Part shown: positions 38,464-49,599 of the stretch, piece after piece
Position numbering within the stretch: the first letter of the stretch is position 1
How the letters are laid out: every line of letters begins with the position of its first letter
The notes under the pieces: generated by a model
Seen by the model: only the letters and a program-made list of their open reading frames with translations
Database searches by the model: none
What the model was told of the DNA's origin: nothing
Program-made: the position numbers and the translations under genes
Origin: Strongyloides papillosus
Lineage: Eukaryota > Nematoda > Chromadorea > Rhabditida > Strongyloididae
Direction: 5' to 3'
Assembly: GCA_005656395.1 (NCBI GenBank)
Contig: SRSI01000050.1
Coordinates: 1,612,001-1,676,000 of the forward strand
Length of the DNA: 64,000 nucleotides

Positions 38464-41160
38464 ATGTTAGTGAAGTTTTTACCTATTTTACTAATTATCT
38501 TCCAAGATGCCAAATCTGATTCTAAGGTTAATGATTTAAAGGCTACCTTTAGTTATATAAATACCTGTGATTACTATAGAGTTAATAATAATGGACCATT
38601 AACTATAGAATTCAATAATCTCAAGAAATACAAAACAAATGAAACAAGATATAAAAATGTAGAATTTAAAGAAGTTAGAATTTATTATATTCATTTGGAC
38701 GACCAAAAAGACAGTACAAGTAAACCTTGTGGTTTTACCATGTCGACTATTCAAAACGATGCAGGATATCACGCATCTTTTTCTATTGCATATAATGAAG
38801 GAAATAAGTTCGGTAGTGCAACTAATATTCTTCCTTATTGTAATATTCAACTATGTGAACTGGGATTGATATTTTTTGATAAAAATAAAAATGCTGATGT
38901 CTTAAATAATATAAATGAAGTTCATAAGGTTGACTATGCTGTTTTGATGGTTGCTAAATCAACTGATAATAAAATGTTACTAGGCGTTAGATTATATCAT
39001 AAAGTTAATATAAGATTAGGTTTATGCCCTTATATTAATTGGGTACATAAAAGGGGATGGATAAAATTAATTCCGGAAGATCACATTAGAAATAACGGAT
39101 TTTTTGAAGAAAAAAATGATTATGCACATATAATCGTGCCTATTTATAAAAAAAATTATAATACAGAAGAATTTATTTGTGGAAAATTGAAGCAACCAAC
39201 GTTGCCGGATTTACTAATTGGATTTAAATTAAAAGAAGATAGTAGCAATAAAGACATAGAAGGAGTAATCAACCCACTAAATGAGGAGATAAAATGTCAG
39301 TCTTCTGATAACCCACAATACCATTACCACTTTGGTTATTTGGAAACAGACACTAATTATATGTCTGAAAGACTTATGGAAGCAATTAAAATTCGTGATA
39401 AGGATTCAAAACACAAATTTTATGCTGGACAGAAGATGTATATATATAAATGGGACAGCATTAAAGATGGTTTAGAAAATGCAAATCATATTTTAAGATT
39501 AAGCAATCCTGGTGTTACAGAAGAAGTGTCATGTATAAAAAACTTAAAAAGCGATATAAAAGCAAACATCCTGCCTACAATAGGGTCTGTGGACACAATA
39601 AAAAAGCATCAAAAGAAGAATATATTTTACCGGCTTATCAAATTGGACGATCTACACCAAAATTATACCTTCAGATGTTTATCAAAAGTTGAAGGAACGA
39701 ACAAAGCTCATATGGATGAATTCTATTCAAGAAGTGCTGTATTTTCTATTAAAAATGAGGAGAAGCCGAATATAATCTACACTTTAACTAAAAATGAAAT
39801 AAAATTTGACCGAGAGAATATGGATAATTATGGTTCATACAGATGTAAGGAATCAAAAGCAACAAAATATTTTAACAAAAATGTTGTTACTTTGGACAAA
39901 GTATACTATTTACCTGATGAAGATTCTGAGTTGTCGTTAGGGGACTTGAAGAATAACAATAAACAATATATTGGTTGCATAAAACAATATGAATCTCTTG
40001 GTGAAATTAAAAAAATAAGGATTGAATTTGGGGAGAATGTCAGGAAGCCTATAGATATTGTCAATTTCTCCAATTCAACAGACGGAATAGATATCAAGGA
40101 AAACCTAATTACTTACAAGACGCCTCTGAATGTTCCTGGAGTAATAGTTAAGTGTATATACCAAACGCCAGCTGATACAACATTTTACACAAAAAGAGAA
40201 ATTAGTTTTGTTATCCGAGGAGGCACTAAAAACAAAAATGCCATAATTGTTAGTAATATGAAAGAAAAGGATGTAACTGAATATGTAAATAATTCAACAA
40301 CTTGGATTGCGACACTCGTAATTACTGTTGTTTTGTCTTGCATAATAGTAATTATAGTGGCACATGTAATTGTTAGAAGGATCAAAAAAAGAAAAGTAGG
40401 AAATTGTTCGTCATCATCAATATCTTATTCTGGATCTTCTTCACTCTCCAAAAGCAGCAACAAAGGATCAACCGGTATGAGTGGTATTAAAAAGACAGCT
40501 ACAGGAAAACCCGAGAATGCCTTTAACTTAATTGTTGTGAAAATGAATAAAAATGGAAATGATTCTAAAACATCTACTTCTTCAAGTAATGTTACTGGAA
40601 ATTCAACTTCCACAAATCTTAGCAAAAACCACTTTAAAAATGTTAAATTAACAGCTAAATAGTGGAAATAAATATTGTGTAGTAAATTTTATTGTAGCGA
40701 TTTTAAACTTTAGATCTATTTTTTTATGATCGAAATAGTTGTAATTAAATAGTCAAAATGTAAATTGTCACTTTAAAATTAAATTCATAAAAGTATAATA
40801 AAAAAGTGTTTTTAATTTATAACAATATTTTTTTTTTGAATATGATATGCTAGTAATTTATGTGTACCTGTATAAGATTATGTTCTTAGTAGATATTTAT
40901 TAGAAAAATTGTTTGCCCAAGTTTATTATAAATATCATCGTTAACACATTTCATATTTTTGATATTTTAAAGATTCAAAATATTCGAATAAATTTTCTAT
41001 GCCTTTACACTACAATAGAACAACAGTTCAATGATAATCATTTTTCTATCTTTTAAAATTGTATATGATTAATACTGAGTCATTAAATTAAATGCAAAAT
41101 TTATTTTATAGTAAAAAAATAATAATAACGATATTATCTTTATCATAAATCTTTTTAACT
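38020..41160. repeat. Tandem segmental duplication, left copy
   Basis: The block holding the gene at 38464 plus its flanks is repeated head-to-tail about 3.46 kb to the right. Similarity extends beyond the coding region both upstream and downstream (for example GTAGTAAATTTTATTGTAGC after each stop, and AGTCATTAAATTAAATGCAAAATTTATT against the matching tract near 44510). Boundaries are approximate, judged by eye. Confidence 0.6.
38464..40662 (+). CDS. Type I membrane protein of unknown family (copy 1)
   Basis: Single exon, 732 aa. Signal peptide at residues 1-18 (MLVKFLPILLIIFQDAKS), an ectodomain of about 590 residues with many scattered Cys, one transmembrane helix at about 614-637 (WIATLVITVVLSCIIVIIV), a basic stop-transfer RRIKKRK, and a roughly 95-residue Ser/Thr/Asn-rich cytoplasmic tail. 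The ectodomain contains recurring short patterns (RLGLCPYINW, CQSSDNPQYHYHFGYLE, YGSYRCKES) that could mark several small disulphide-linked modules, possibly Ig-like near YGSYRC, but I recognise no known domain. It is about two-thirds identical to the next gene. Codon use and AT content match the neighbours, so there is no sign of transfer. Surface receptor or adhesion roles are possible; nothing in the sequence decides. Confidence 0.88.
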   Translation: MLVKFLPILLIIFQDAKSDSKVNDLKATFSYINTCDYYRVNNNGPLTIEFNNLKKYKTNETRYKNVEFKEVRIYYIHLDDQKDSTSKPCGFTMSTIQNDAGYHASFSIAYNEGNKFGSATNILPYCNIQLCELGLIFFDKNKNADVLNNINEVHKVDYAVLMVAKSTDNKMLLGVRLYHKVNIRLGLCPYINWVHKRGWIKLIPEDHIRNNGFFEEKNDYAHIIVPIYKKNYNTEEFICGKLKQPTLPDLLIGFKLKEDSSNKDIEGVINPLNEEIKCQSSDNPQYHYHFGYLETDTNYMSERLMEAIKIRDKDSKHKFYAGQKMYIYKWDSIKDGLENANHILRLSNPGVTEEVSCIKNLKSDIKANILPTIGSVDTIKKHQKKNIFYRLIKLDDLHQNYTFRCLSKVEGTNKAHMDEFYSRSAVFSIKNEEKPNIIYTLTKNEIKFDRENMDNYGSYRCKESKATKYFNKNVVTLDKVYYLPDEDSELSLGDLKNNNKQYIGCIKQYESLGEIKKIRIEFGENVRKPIDIVNFSNSTDGIDIKENLITYKTPLNVPGVIVKCIYQTPADTTFYTKREISFVIRGGTKNKNAIIVSNMKEKDVTEYVNNSTTWIATLVITVVLSCIIVIIVAHVIVRRIKKRKVGNCSSSSISYSGSSSLSKSSNKGSTGMSGIKKTATGKPENAFNLIVVKMNKNGNDSKTSTSSSNVTGNSTSTNLSKNHFKNVKLTAK

Positions 41161-41926
41161 TTCATTGATATTTGTGAATAAATTATCAAGAAATGTGTTT
41201 TTTCCTATTTTAGGGAAAAATTATTTTGAGACAATTTTTGCCAAACCATTCTTAAAGATTTTTTTTTATATTCTTTGCATAATTTTTTATAGAGTATATT
41301 TTTTTGAATGTAAAATTAACATATGATTCACTTAAAAGATCAAATACCAGAATAATAAGAAACATAATACAACATGTATCTATGATAAACTAGCAAAGTT
41401 ATAAACCAACAGAGTGATAACCATTCTTTAAAAAAAAATTAATCAGTTAATTAGCTATTACTTAGTCTTAACTTGATGAGAACAGATAAAAAGATTCCTA
41501 TACAAATCTCAATCTAACTTAGAGTATGAAAATGTAACGAAGTTTATTGTTTAACCAAAAAAGGAGTTATATTAACTCAATTGTCAAATCTTTTGCCTTA
41601 GAAACAACGAACAAGGTATGATTCCTTCATGCTAGTTGTATAATTAATAAGAAAATGAAACAATTTTTTTTAATAAGGCAATGATTAACGATAGTAAGGT
41701 GATAAATTACTTGATCTATTATTGTAATTATATTTTTAAACGAAATAACGTTCCAATATAAAGATACAATATTCATTTCATTTACATTCTTATTATTTAT
41801 GCAAAAAAACATATATTCATATTTTTATTGATATAATATAAAATTAGAATAAACATATGCAAATTTCAGTAAAAAAAGTTATTATTTTAAAATGAGAAAT
41901 ATTAGAGTAAATTAATTTATTTCACA
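40663..41926. other. Intergenic between duplicated membrane-protein genes
   Basis: 3' flank of copy 1 (to about 41160) followed by the duplicated promoter side of copy 2 (from about 41460). No additional gene seen. Confidence 0.5.
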
Positions 41927-44620
41927 ATGTTAGTGAAATTTTTACTTTATTTACTAATTATGCTTCAAGACACCAAATTTGTTTTTAATATTAATGGTTT
42001 AAAGGTTGACTTTTACAATATGAACACTTGTGATTATTATAAAGTTAATAATGGTATGGAATTATCTATGAAAATGAATGAACTCGAGAAATACAAAACA
42101 GAAGAAACAAGGTATATAAATGTAGAATTTAAAGAAGTTAAAATTTTTCGTCTTTATTTTGAAGAGAAAAAAGAAAGTACATCTGCACCTTGTGGTTTTG
42201 CCACTTCTTTCAGTAATTATGATGGATATTACTCCTCTTTTTCTATTGCATATAATGAAGGAAATAACTTCGGTGATGTTGATTATATTCGACTTTTTTG
42301 TACTATTGAACTATGTGAACTGGGATTGATGTTTTTTGATAAATATAAAAATGTTGATGTCTTAAATAATATACATAAAGTACATATGGTTGAATATGCC
42401 GTTCTATTAGTCCTTCAATCAAGTAATAATAAGTTGCTAATGAATAATCAACCATACCATGAAGTTAATATAAGATTAGGTCTATGTCCTTATATTAATT
42501 GGATACATAAAAAGGGATGGATAAAATATATACCGGTAGACCACATAATAGATAACGGATTTTTCGAAGAAGAAAATGGATATGGACATATAGTGGTGCC
42601 TTATTATTATAAAAATGATGATGTAGGAGCATTCATTTGTGGAACATTAAAACAACCATCATTACCAGATTTACTAGTTGGAATTAAATTATATAATTAT
42701 ACTGGATATACAGGAGTAATAGGAGAAATCGATCCACTAAATGAGGAGCTAAAATGTCAGTCTTCTGATAACCCGCATTATCATTACCACTTTGGCTATT
42801 TAGAAAAAGATACAAATTACATGTCTGAAAGAATTATGGAAGCAATTAATGTTCGTGACAAAGACTCAAAATACAAATTTTATGCTGGACAGAAAGTGTA
42901 TATATATAAATGGGACAATATTAAAGATGGTATAAAAAATAGAAATTCTATTTTAAGATTAAAAAATCCTTTTGTTTTTGAAGATGTCTCATGTATAAAA
43001 AACTTAAAAAGTGATATACAAGCTAATATTCTGCCTACAATAGGATCAGTGGATTCAATACAAAAGCATCAAAAGAAGAATTTATTTTACCGGCTTATCA
43101 AATCGGACGAATTTTACAGAAAATTTTCATTTAAATGCCTATCAAAGGTTGAAGGATTGAACAAAGCTCATATGGATGAGTTCTATTCAAGAAGTGCTGT
43201 TTTTTCTATTAAAAATGAGGAGAAGCCGAATATAATTTACACTTCAACCAAAAATGAAATAATTTTTGATCGCAAGAATATTGAGAATTATGGCTCCTAT
43301 AGATGTAAGGAATCAAGAGTAACAAGAGTATTTAACAAAAATGTCGTCACTATGGATAAAGTATATTATCTTCCCGATGAAAATTCTGAATTGCCATTAG
43401 AGGATTTAAAAAATAGTAATAAGCAATATATTGGTTGTATAAAGCAATACGAATCTCTTGGTGAAATCAAAAAAATAAGGATTGAATTTGGGGAGAATGT
43501 CAGAGAACCTATGGATATTGATAATTTCAATACTGGAAACGACAAAATAGACATGAAGGAGAATTTAATCATATATAAAACGCCTAAGGATGTTCCTGGA
43601 GTAATTGTTAAATGCATATATCAAACACCGGCTGATACAACCTTTTACACAAAACGAGAAATTCACTTTCATATTATAGGAGGTACTGAAGCCATAAATG
43701 ATACAAGGCTTAATGAAATGAAAAAAAATATTGTAACTCAAGGTGGATGTAATACAACAGCTTGGATAATAGGAATCGTAGTCACTGTTGTTTTGTTCTG
43801 CATTATAATGATTATTTTGATAAACGTACTTGTTAGAAAGACTGAAAAAGAAAAACTTGGAAATAGCTCATCAATGTCATTATCTTCTTCTAAGTCATCT
43901 AATCGTTCAAAAAGCGGCAATAATGGATCAAGCGGTATGGGAGGTGTTAGAAATACAACTGCAGGTAGACGTAGAAATACTTATAAGTCAACAGTTTTAA
44001 AAACTAGTAAAAATGAAAAAGATTCTAAATCGTTTACTTCTTCAGGAGGTGGTACAAGAAATTCAACTTCCTCAAACTTTAGCAAAAATTATGCTAAGAA
44101 TTTCAATTTAGTAGCCAAATAATGGAACAAAACGTTATGTAGTAAATTTTTTTGTAGCAATGATAAACTTTTAATATATTTTTTGTGATCAAATTTTTTG
44201 TAATTTAATTGTCAAAATGTAAATTGTTACGATATAAAAAAATTTTTAAAAAGTTATTTTTAATTTGGGATATTTTTTTTGAATATGAGATATTAATAAT
44301 ATATTAGCAGTACATAAAACTATCCGTCTCTAATAAATTGTTTTGCTCAGATTCATAGTAAATGTCATTGTTAAACATTTAATTTTTTGACTGATTAAAA
44401 TTTAACCGCATTTTAATAAATTTCCAATACCTTTCAGGTACAATAATACAATAGTTTAATGATAAGCACTGTACTATCTCTTGAAATTGAATATAGTTAT
44501 TATTGAGCCATTACTTTAAATGCAAAATTTATTCTACAGTAAAAAAATAAGAGTGACAAATATTGTTTTTACCATACAATTTTTATCTTTCGCCGATTTT
44601 TGTGATTAAATGGTGAGAAG
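41460..44620. repeat. Tandem segmental duplication, right copy
   Basis: Second copy of the block described at 38020-41160, containing the gene at 41927. Noncoding similarity is lower than coding similarity, so the duplication is not recent. Boundaries are approximate. Confidence 0.6.
41927..44122 (+). CDS. Type I membrane protein of unknown family (copy 2)
   Basis: Single exon, 731 aa. Same layout as its left neighbour: signal peptide (MLVKFLLYLLIMLQDTKF), Cys-containing ectodomain, transmembrane helix at about 612-634 (AWIIGIVVTVVLFCIIMII), basic stop-transfer, and a Ser/Gly/Arg-rich tail ending in NLVAK (copy 1 ends KLTAK). Conservation is uneven. The middle of the ectodomain (SERIMEAINVRDKDSKYKF, HMDEFYSRSAVFSIKNEEK) and the CIYQTPADTTFYTKRE segment before the membrane are nearly unchanged. 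The first 200 residues and the stretch around residues 235-265 have diverged. That pattern fits a conserved core with a variable outer face, but selection is not tested here. Confidence 0.88.
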   Translation: MLVKFLLYLLIMLQDTKFVFNINGLKVDFYNMNTCDYYKVNNGMELSMKMNELEKYKTEETRYINVEFKEVKIFRLYFEEKKESTSAPCGFATSFSNYDGYYSSFSIAYNEGNNFGDVDYIRLFCTIELCELGLMFFDKYKNVDVLNNIHKVHMVEYAVLLVLQSSNNKLLMNNQPYHEVNIRLGLCPYINWIHKKGWIKYIPVDHIIDNGFFEEENGYGHIVVPYYYKNDDVGAFICGTLKQPSLPDLLVGIKLYNYTGYTGVIGEIDPLNEELKCQSSDNPHYHYHFGYLEKDTNYMSERIMEAINVRDKDSKYKFYAGQKVYIYKWDNIKDGIKNRNSILRLKNPFVFEDVSCIKNLKSDIQANILPTIGSVDSIQKHQKKNLFYRLIKSDEFYRKFSFKCLSKVEGLNKAHMDEFYSRSAVFSIKNEEKPNIIYTSTKNEIIFDRKNIENYGSYRCKESRVTRVFNKNVVTMDKVYYLPDENSELPLEDLKNSNKQYIGCIKQYESLGEIKKIRIEFGENVREPMDIDNFNTGNDKIDMKENLIIYKTPKDVPGVIVKCIYQTPADTTFYTKREIHFHIIGGTEAINDTRLNEMKKNIVTQGGCNTTAWIIGIVVTVVLFCIIMIILINVLVRKTEKEKLGNSSSMSLSSSKSSNRSKSGNNGSSGMGGVRNTTAGRRRNTYKSTVLKTSKNEKDSKSFTSSGGGTRNSTSSNFSKNYAKNFNLVAK

Positions 44621-44890
44621 AAGTGTTTTTTTCTAATTTAGGTGCAAAATTTGATTTAAAAAGTTTTGGTGATAATTAGCCAAGTTGTTTAAAAAAAGAC
44701 CATTTTTTTGATAACCTTTTTTTTAAATAGTTTTGTCTCAGAAATAATTTTACTGACAATTAAAAAAAGTTTTTTGTTTTATGAATCATTTATAATATAC
44801 AACTTAAGTATAAGGGGGAACTTAATACTATCAAGATTAATTAATAATTGGTAAAGTTAAAGTACCAAAAAGTGATGGTAGTTTCTTAAA
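44123..44890. other. Intergenic
   Basis: 3' flank of the second membrane-protein gene, similar to 40663-41200, then AT-rich sequence up to an F-box pseudogene on the other strand. Confidence 0.45.
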
Positions 44891-44899
44891 ATTCACCTT

Positions 44900-45325
44900 T
44901 GGTGGTACTAAATTGGATAGCCTAACGGTTTTATATGTCTCAGTCTTAAAACTTCAAGAATTTCAATTTCGCTAGAATCTTATTCTCTTAAAAGATGACT
45001 ATATTCTTCTTTGTTTTTAGGTAAATTCTTTAAGTTAAATATTTTTTGTTTAATTACTACTTGAAGATAAAAATAAACTTACGTTTTTCCATTGTGGTCC
45101 CAAATAAGGGAGCTCAGAATTTTAATACACGTAGATGGGATGAACTATTTTTTTACAATCACAATTAATTAGTGTAATCTACCTATTTTTGATGTATTCA
45201 AATATTTTATATTTTTTGTAATTGAAAAGTAGAAATCTCAACAAAGATGTTTAAAAATCATTAAGCACATTCAATCTAGTTTCTCAATGATTTGAACCTT
45301 AAAAATGTCCGTTAATAATAAGAAA
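44900..45325 (-). pseudogene. F-box gene remnant
   Basis: The minus-strand translation follows the intact F-box gene just upstream. DIFKVQIIEKLD matches ENFQLQIFKKLD, and DFYFSITKNIKYL matches DFYFMIKRNIERL. A GTAAGT donor at the same place as in the intact gene follows, then an exon 2 start (NLPKNKEEYSHLLRE) matching YSPENEEQYKSFLKE. Several in-frame stops and shifts interrupt it, including TAA right after HLLRE, and the C-terminal two-thirds is missing. It is a truncated, dead tandem copy. Confidence 0.65.
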
Positions 45326-45585
45326 AGCATCGTAGGTCACTGAAAAAAAGTAGTAAGTATACGTTGAATTTTTCTTCTTTATTTGAAGGTACTAAAAAGT
45401 GTACTTCGATGTTATGTACAAAAAAAGATTAAATAAATGGATTTTGGACTATATTAAAAGAATTTATTATTGAGAATTATTATGAGAAATGAATCAAAAA
45501 GTTTACATAGATGACAGTAGAACTAAGAATTCAATTAATAAGTAAGTTTAGAAAAGAATTTTTTCCAACAAACAAATTGAATTTC

Positions 45586-46753
45586 TTACTTTAAAATTAT
45601 CTCCGCTACGTCACCAGATGTTGACATTACGACACGATTGAGGTGTTTAGTCTTACATTTTTGACAGTACATGGCAGTTTCAATACGATATCCTTCATCG
45701 CCATCATATATGTCCACCAAATTATTTTTAAACTTAACTTCATCGAAAATTTCCTTGTAGAAATTTTTCTCCATAACAGTACTGGAACTATAACCACCCC
45801 GGAAGTGTAACCAAATCTCTTTGCTATTACATCTACCTTCAAAGTTAAAATAATTATAATTAAAAAGGCATTTAGAAATATCCACATGAAGAATTCCTGT
45901 ACTTTCAGTACAAATATTATTGTAATTCAAATTTGGACTACCAGTAAGACGACCCATTACAAGTTTTACCGCAATTATTTCTGATCCGTCTTCTTCAAAA
46001 AAACCATGTTGTTTTAGAAAATTCGATTCTAAAAGTGAATCATAGTAAGGCGTTCCCCAATCTGGATTTGAAGACGCTTCAATAGTGATAGACACCATCT
46101 CAAAGTTATTATTCCCAATATCATCATAAAGAACTTCTGCATTCTTGGAAATTTTAAGAAAATATCCATCAAACTCAAACTCATCCGGATTAATTACCAA
46201 TATCTCATCCGAAATAACTTCCAATATCTTATTTGGATTAATCTCTACCATCTCTACCCAATCATTTACCAAATAATTATAAGATCCAGTTCCACGTGGC
46301 ATATTTATTAATACCTCATTAGATTCAGGTGCCCAGCATTTAAGAAATTTAAGTTTTTTGATTTCAGCAAAATCCCTTTCTTTTAGAAAACTTTTGTATT
46401 GTTCCTCGTTTTCAGGAGAATACTTAAAATAAAATATTTTATGTTTTGTTGCTTCTCAAAGATAAAAATAAACTTACATTTTTCCATCGTGACACCGAAT
46501 TAGGTAAATCAAGCTTCTTGAACGAATATCTGAAATATCCTACTTTTTCTCTATCACAAACGACTTCTAATTCATCTACTTTTGGTCTATCCAAACGTTC
46601 AATATTTCTTTTAATCATAAAATAAAAATCTCTGCAAACAAGTTTAAGATTCACCAAACTCTTCCAATCTAACTTCTTAAAAATTTGTAGTTGAAAATTT
46701 TCTGGTAGAGATAAGAAATTAATTGTAGGTTCGTCCGTTGTAACGTCATCCAT
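45586..46753 (-). CDS. F-box protein (SCF ubiquitin-ligase substrate adaptor)
   Basis: Exons 46753-46478 and 46422-45586 with a 55-bp intron (46477-46423) give about 370 aa. Residues about 12-50 form an F-box (FLSLPENFQLQIFKKLDWK, then LVNLKLVCRDFYFM), which would bind Skp1. The remainder is a C-terminal domain rich in aromatic and acidic residues with a CQKC pair (YCQKCKTKHLNR); its pattern recalls the FBA-type substrate-binding fold of nematode and vertebrate F-box proteins, but that call is weak. An acceptor (TTTACAG) ends 7 nt before the ATG, suggesting trans-splicing. Two dead relatives lie on either side (44.9-45.3 and 47.0-47.6 kb). Confidence 0.8.
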
Positions 46754-47042
46754 TGTAAGCCTGTAAATAAAAAAACACTAATACGTCTTACTAAGTTTAT
46801 TACAATCAAAAAAAACTACAATAAAAGAAATAGTATGACTTTAAAAAGACATTAAAACATAATCGTTACAGAACTAAAACCAAATTCATTGTAATTGTAA
46901 TCATTTTAATACCATTCATTCTCTTCATGATGCTGTCCAACTAGTACAATGATTACACCTTTAATTTTTTTTTCCAATATGAAATTTTGGAAAAAGTTGA
47001 AGGTTACAAAAATCATTAGTAATTGAGATCTTGACTACCTCA

Positions 47043-47560
47043 TTATTGTTATCTTAAAGCCACACCTGGAGATTTCCGACATTTCCACAGGCATCACAAC
47101 TGTTCTCACCATGAACAGACAAAATTAATATATTTTTATCGTCTTTGACTATTTTTTATAAACACCAAGATTTTTGATGAATTTTTAGAGAGTAAGTTCA
47201 CTTAATATCTTTAATCCTTTTTTTCGTCTCTCTTTTACAACACCGACTGTTGTCTTGTTATAATCACTGAGACATCTATTGACATAATTACGCTGAATGA
47301 ATTTTCTTGATCCTGGTTGAGTTGGAAATAAAAAATATTTGTTACAAATATGAAGTAATTTATAGTATTGTATCCTTCATCAACGGAACGAAAGTAGATA
47401 TTGTGGTATATTAATTTCTTAACAACATAGACAGATGAGTAGACACATGGAGCGTCTTCAATACAAATGTTATTTGAAAGTTTAACTCTAATGTATATAG
47501 TTTCAATACTTTCTGGGATAGTATTTCTTTAAGAATTACATCATCCTCCTTGTCCTAATG
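47043..47560 (-). pseudogene. Probable F-box C-terminal fragment
   Basis: An open stretch of about 85 codons on the minus strand (about 47500-47240) reads IRVKLSNNICIEDAPC and onward, lining up loosely with AVKLVMGR...NNICTES of the intact F-box gene. Further along, ENSCDACGNVGNL resembles its CQKC region. Stops and shifts separate the pieces and no F-box is visible. The alignment is weak. Confidence 0.35.
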
Positions 47561-47819
47561 GTTCGGTTGCTGTATGTGACTTGTCTTTAGTTAAATGGCT
47601 TATGAGGTGAGCGCATTGCTTAAAAAATCATTTTCCTTATAGTATCGAATCTTCTTTTAGTTATTGTGGTATATTAACAATTTCAATAGTTGAACCATTC
47701 AGTTGATGCTCTTTATCCGACTTGTTAGATATATCCAAATAGTCATTATTAAGATTGGTGTTATCTTCTATTCATTCAATTATTGAATCTGTGGAATCGT
47801 TAAAAAGTTTCCTCAAGCA

Positions 47820-48850
47820 CTTCATTTCTATCAACTAATTAAGAATTTAAAAATCAATAGAGCTATTGATCTAAAATATGTTTTTGAAACAGATAACGAA
47901 GGAGACACTTTACTTGCTACAAATCTTGTGGTACAACACAACAAAACCTTTATCATGTATTTGAAGTCACTAAAGTTACATTTTTAAGTAATAGTATCGA
48001 AAGCTTCAACGTATATTTGTTCGGATCCTACAGAAGTAATGTCTACTGAATTATTTTACTATTTACTTGATTCTTGATGCAAGTTAAACATTATGAAAGA
48101 AGATGTTGACTTAACAAGAGCGAAAAAAATTACTTTTCAAAAGAAGTATGATTATAGATACTTAACGAAAGTATCTGTTAAAATTTCAGTGCAATTGAAG
48201 GAAATCGTGGCAAATCGGAAAAACATTCATCTACAGATTTTACCTTGTCAAATAAACTTCTGTGAAATGTTGGATAAAAGAGTTCACTTTGAGAAGCATG
48301 AAGATTCAGCTGACATAACAATAAAATGTATACATAATGCAACAATCATTACAAAATTTGAAGCCAACAAAATATTCACATACATAATGCCAAAAAAAAC
48401 TTCTGATACTAATTATATTCACAATAAAAAAGCTGAATATTTTGCTAAAGTTGAGAAATCACCTCCAAGACAAATTATAAAAGCTTTTATATTTATTGCA
48501 CTTATCATAACAGCCATTGTGATTAAAATTATAGTAAGAGTAAAAGAAATAAGAAGGGTTAGACGACAGTTTTAAGAAAAATGGATTGTCTTCAGCATAC
48601 TCAGAATCATCAATCCATTATTTCTCCTCAGATACGACAAGATAATCCATCCACACATCAAAATCCAAACTAAAAACGGGATCAAAAAGAGGATCAAAGA
48701 TTAGTGTCAAAGTCTGGAAAAGATTCAAATGTTCGTAAACCTGTAAGAACATTCAAATCAATTGATAAATCATTATGTGCTATCTCGCCAAATAATAAAA
48801 AAATAAATATAAATATTATTGATGGAATCTTTAACAATGCTTCATAGTTG
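47820..48850 (+). pseudogene. Decayed third copy of the type I membrane-protein family
   Basis: A 160-codon frame (48093-48575) keeps the membrane-proximal region and transmembrane helix of the genes at 38464 and 41927. DITIKCIHNATIITKFEANKI matches VIVKCIYQTPADTTFYTKREI in outline, followed by a hydrophobic helix (AFIFIALIITAIVIKIIV) and a basic stop-transfer. Upstream, broken frames recall the ectodomain (FGSYRSN against YGSYRCKES). Downstream, after a stop, a Ser/Lys-rich stretch (SKSGKDSNVRKPVR) recalls the cytoplasmic tail. The signal peptide and most of the ectodomain are gone. Expression of the 160-codon frame alone cannot be excluded. Confidence 0.55.
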
Positions 48851-49599
48851 AAATTAGTTAAACTATAAAAGTACTATCAATAAATAAATTGATATTAGTA
48901 TAACATACTATCTTAAAGTTTATTGTACAACATTTTTTTAATTTTAACAATAAAAATATAGATACTACATTTTTTTAAATTTAAAAATTAGTCAAAAAAG
49001 GAAAAATAAAATTGAAAAATTAACTTTCAAAGCTACACAGATATTAAATATCTACAAATAAAGTTGAATTAGTTAAAGTAAACGAATAAATTCATCACAG
49101 CATATGTAATTCTTATGTTTGGTTCACACTTTTGATATTTCATAGAACCTACAATAAAAGATAAGTGTAAATTCCGGTTTAAAGTATCCTTCTTTAAAAA
49201 GCTAGACATAGCATTTAGTTTGCTAAAATGAGTATTTTTTCTATGTATAATGATAATAATCATATTTAGAAGTGGTTTGTGTCATTTGAAGGATTTTTTT
49301 GCTTATATTTAAGACAAATATCTTATTCAATTAAGCTGTAGTCACTAAATAAAAGAGAAATTGATAAAGTAATCAATTTTTCATAAACAATCGATACATT
49401 TGAAAACCATATATTAACGTAAATATAGAAAATATTTTTAACACTCACCTAAACCAAAATAATTAATAAATATTGGTTTAATAAAGACTATAGACAGTCT
49501 AGTTATTTGACGTAAAGAAATTTTCTTTTTATTTGGTAAATTGTTCAAAAACTTTATTTAATACAATAAATACATAAGAAACATATATACATTATAAAA
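48851..49599. other. Intergenic
   Basis: AT-rich. A 64-codon minus-strand frame (49263-49069) is unsupported. It marks the left boundary of the F-box-like/LRR array. Confidence 0.4.

Noticed and set aside
49069..49263. 64-codon minus-strand frame left of the array
   Set aside because: No similarity seen to the partner remnant or to the array proteins.
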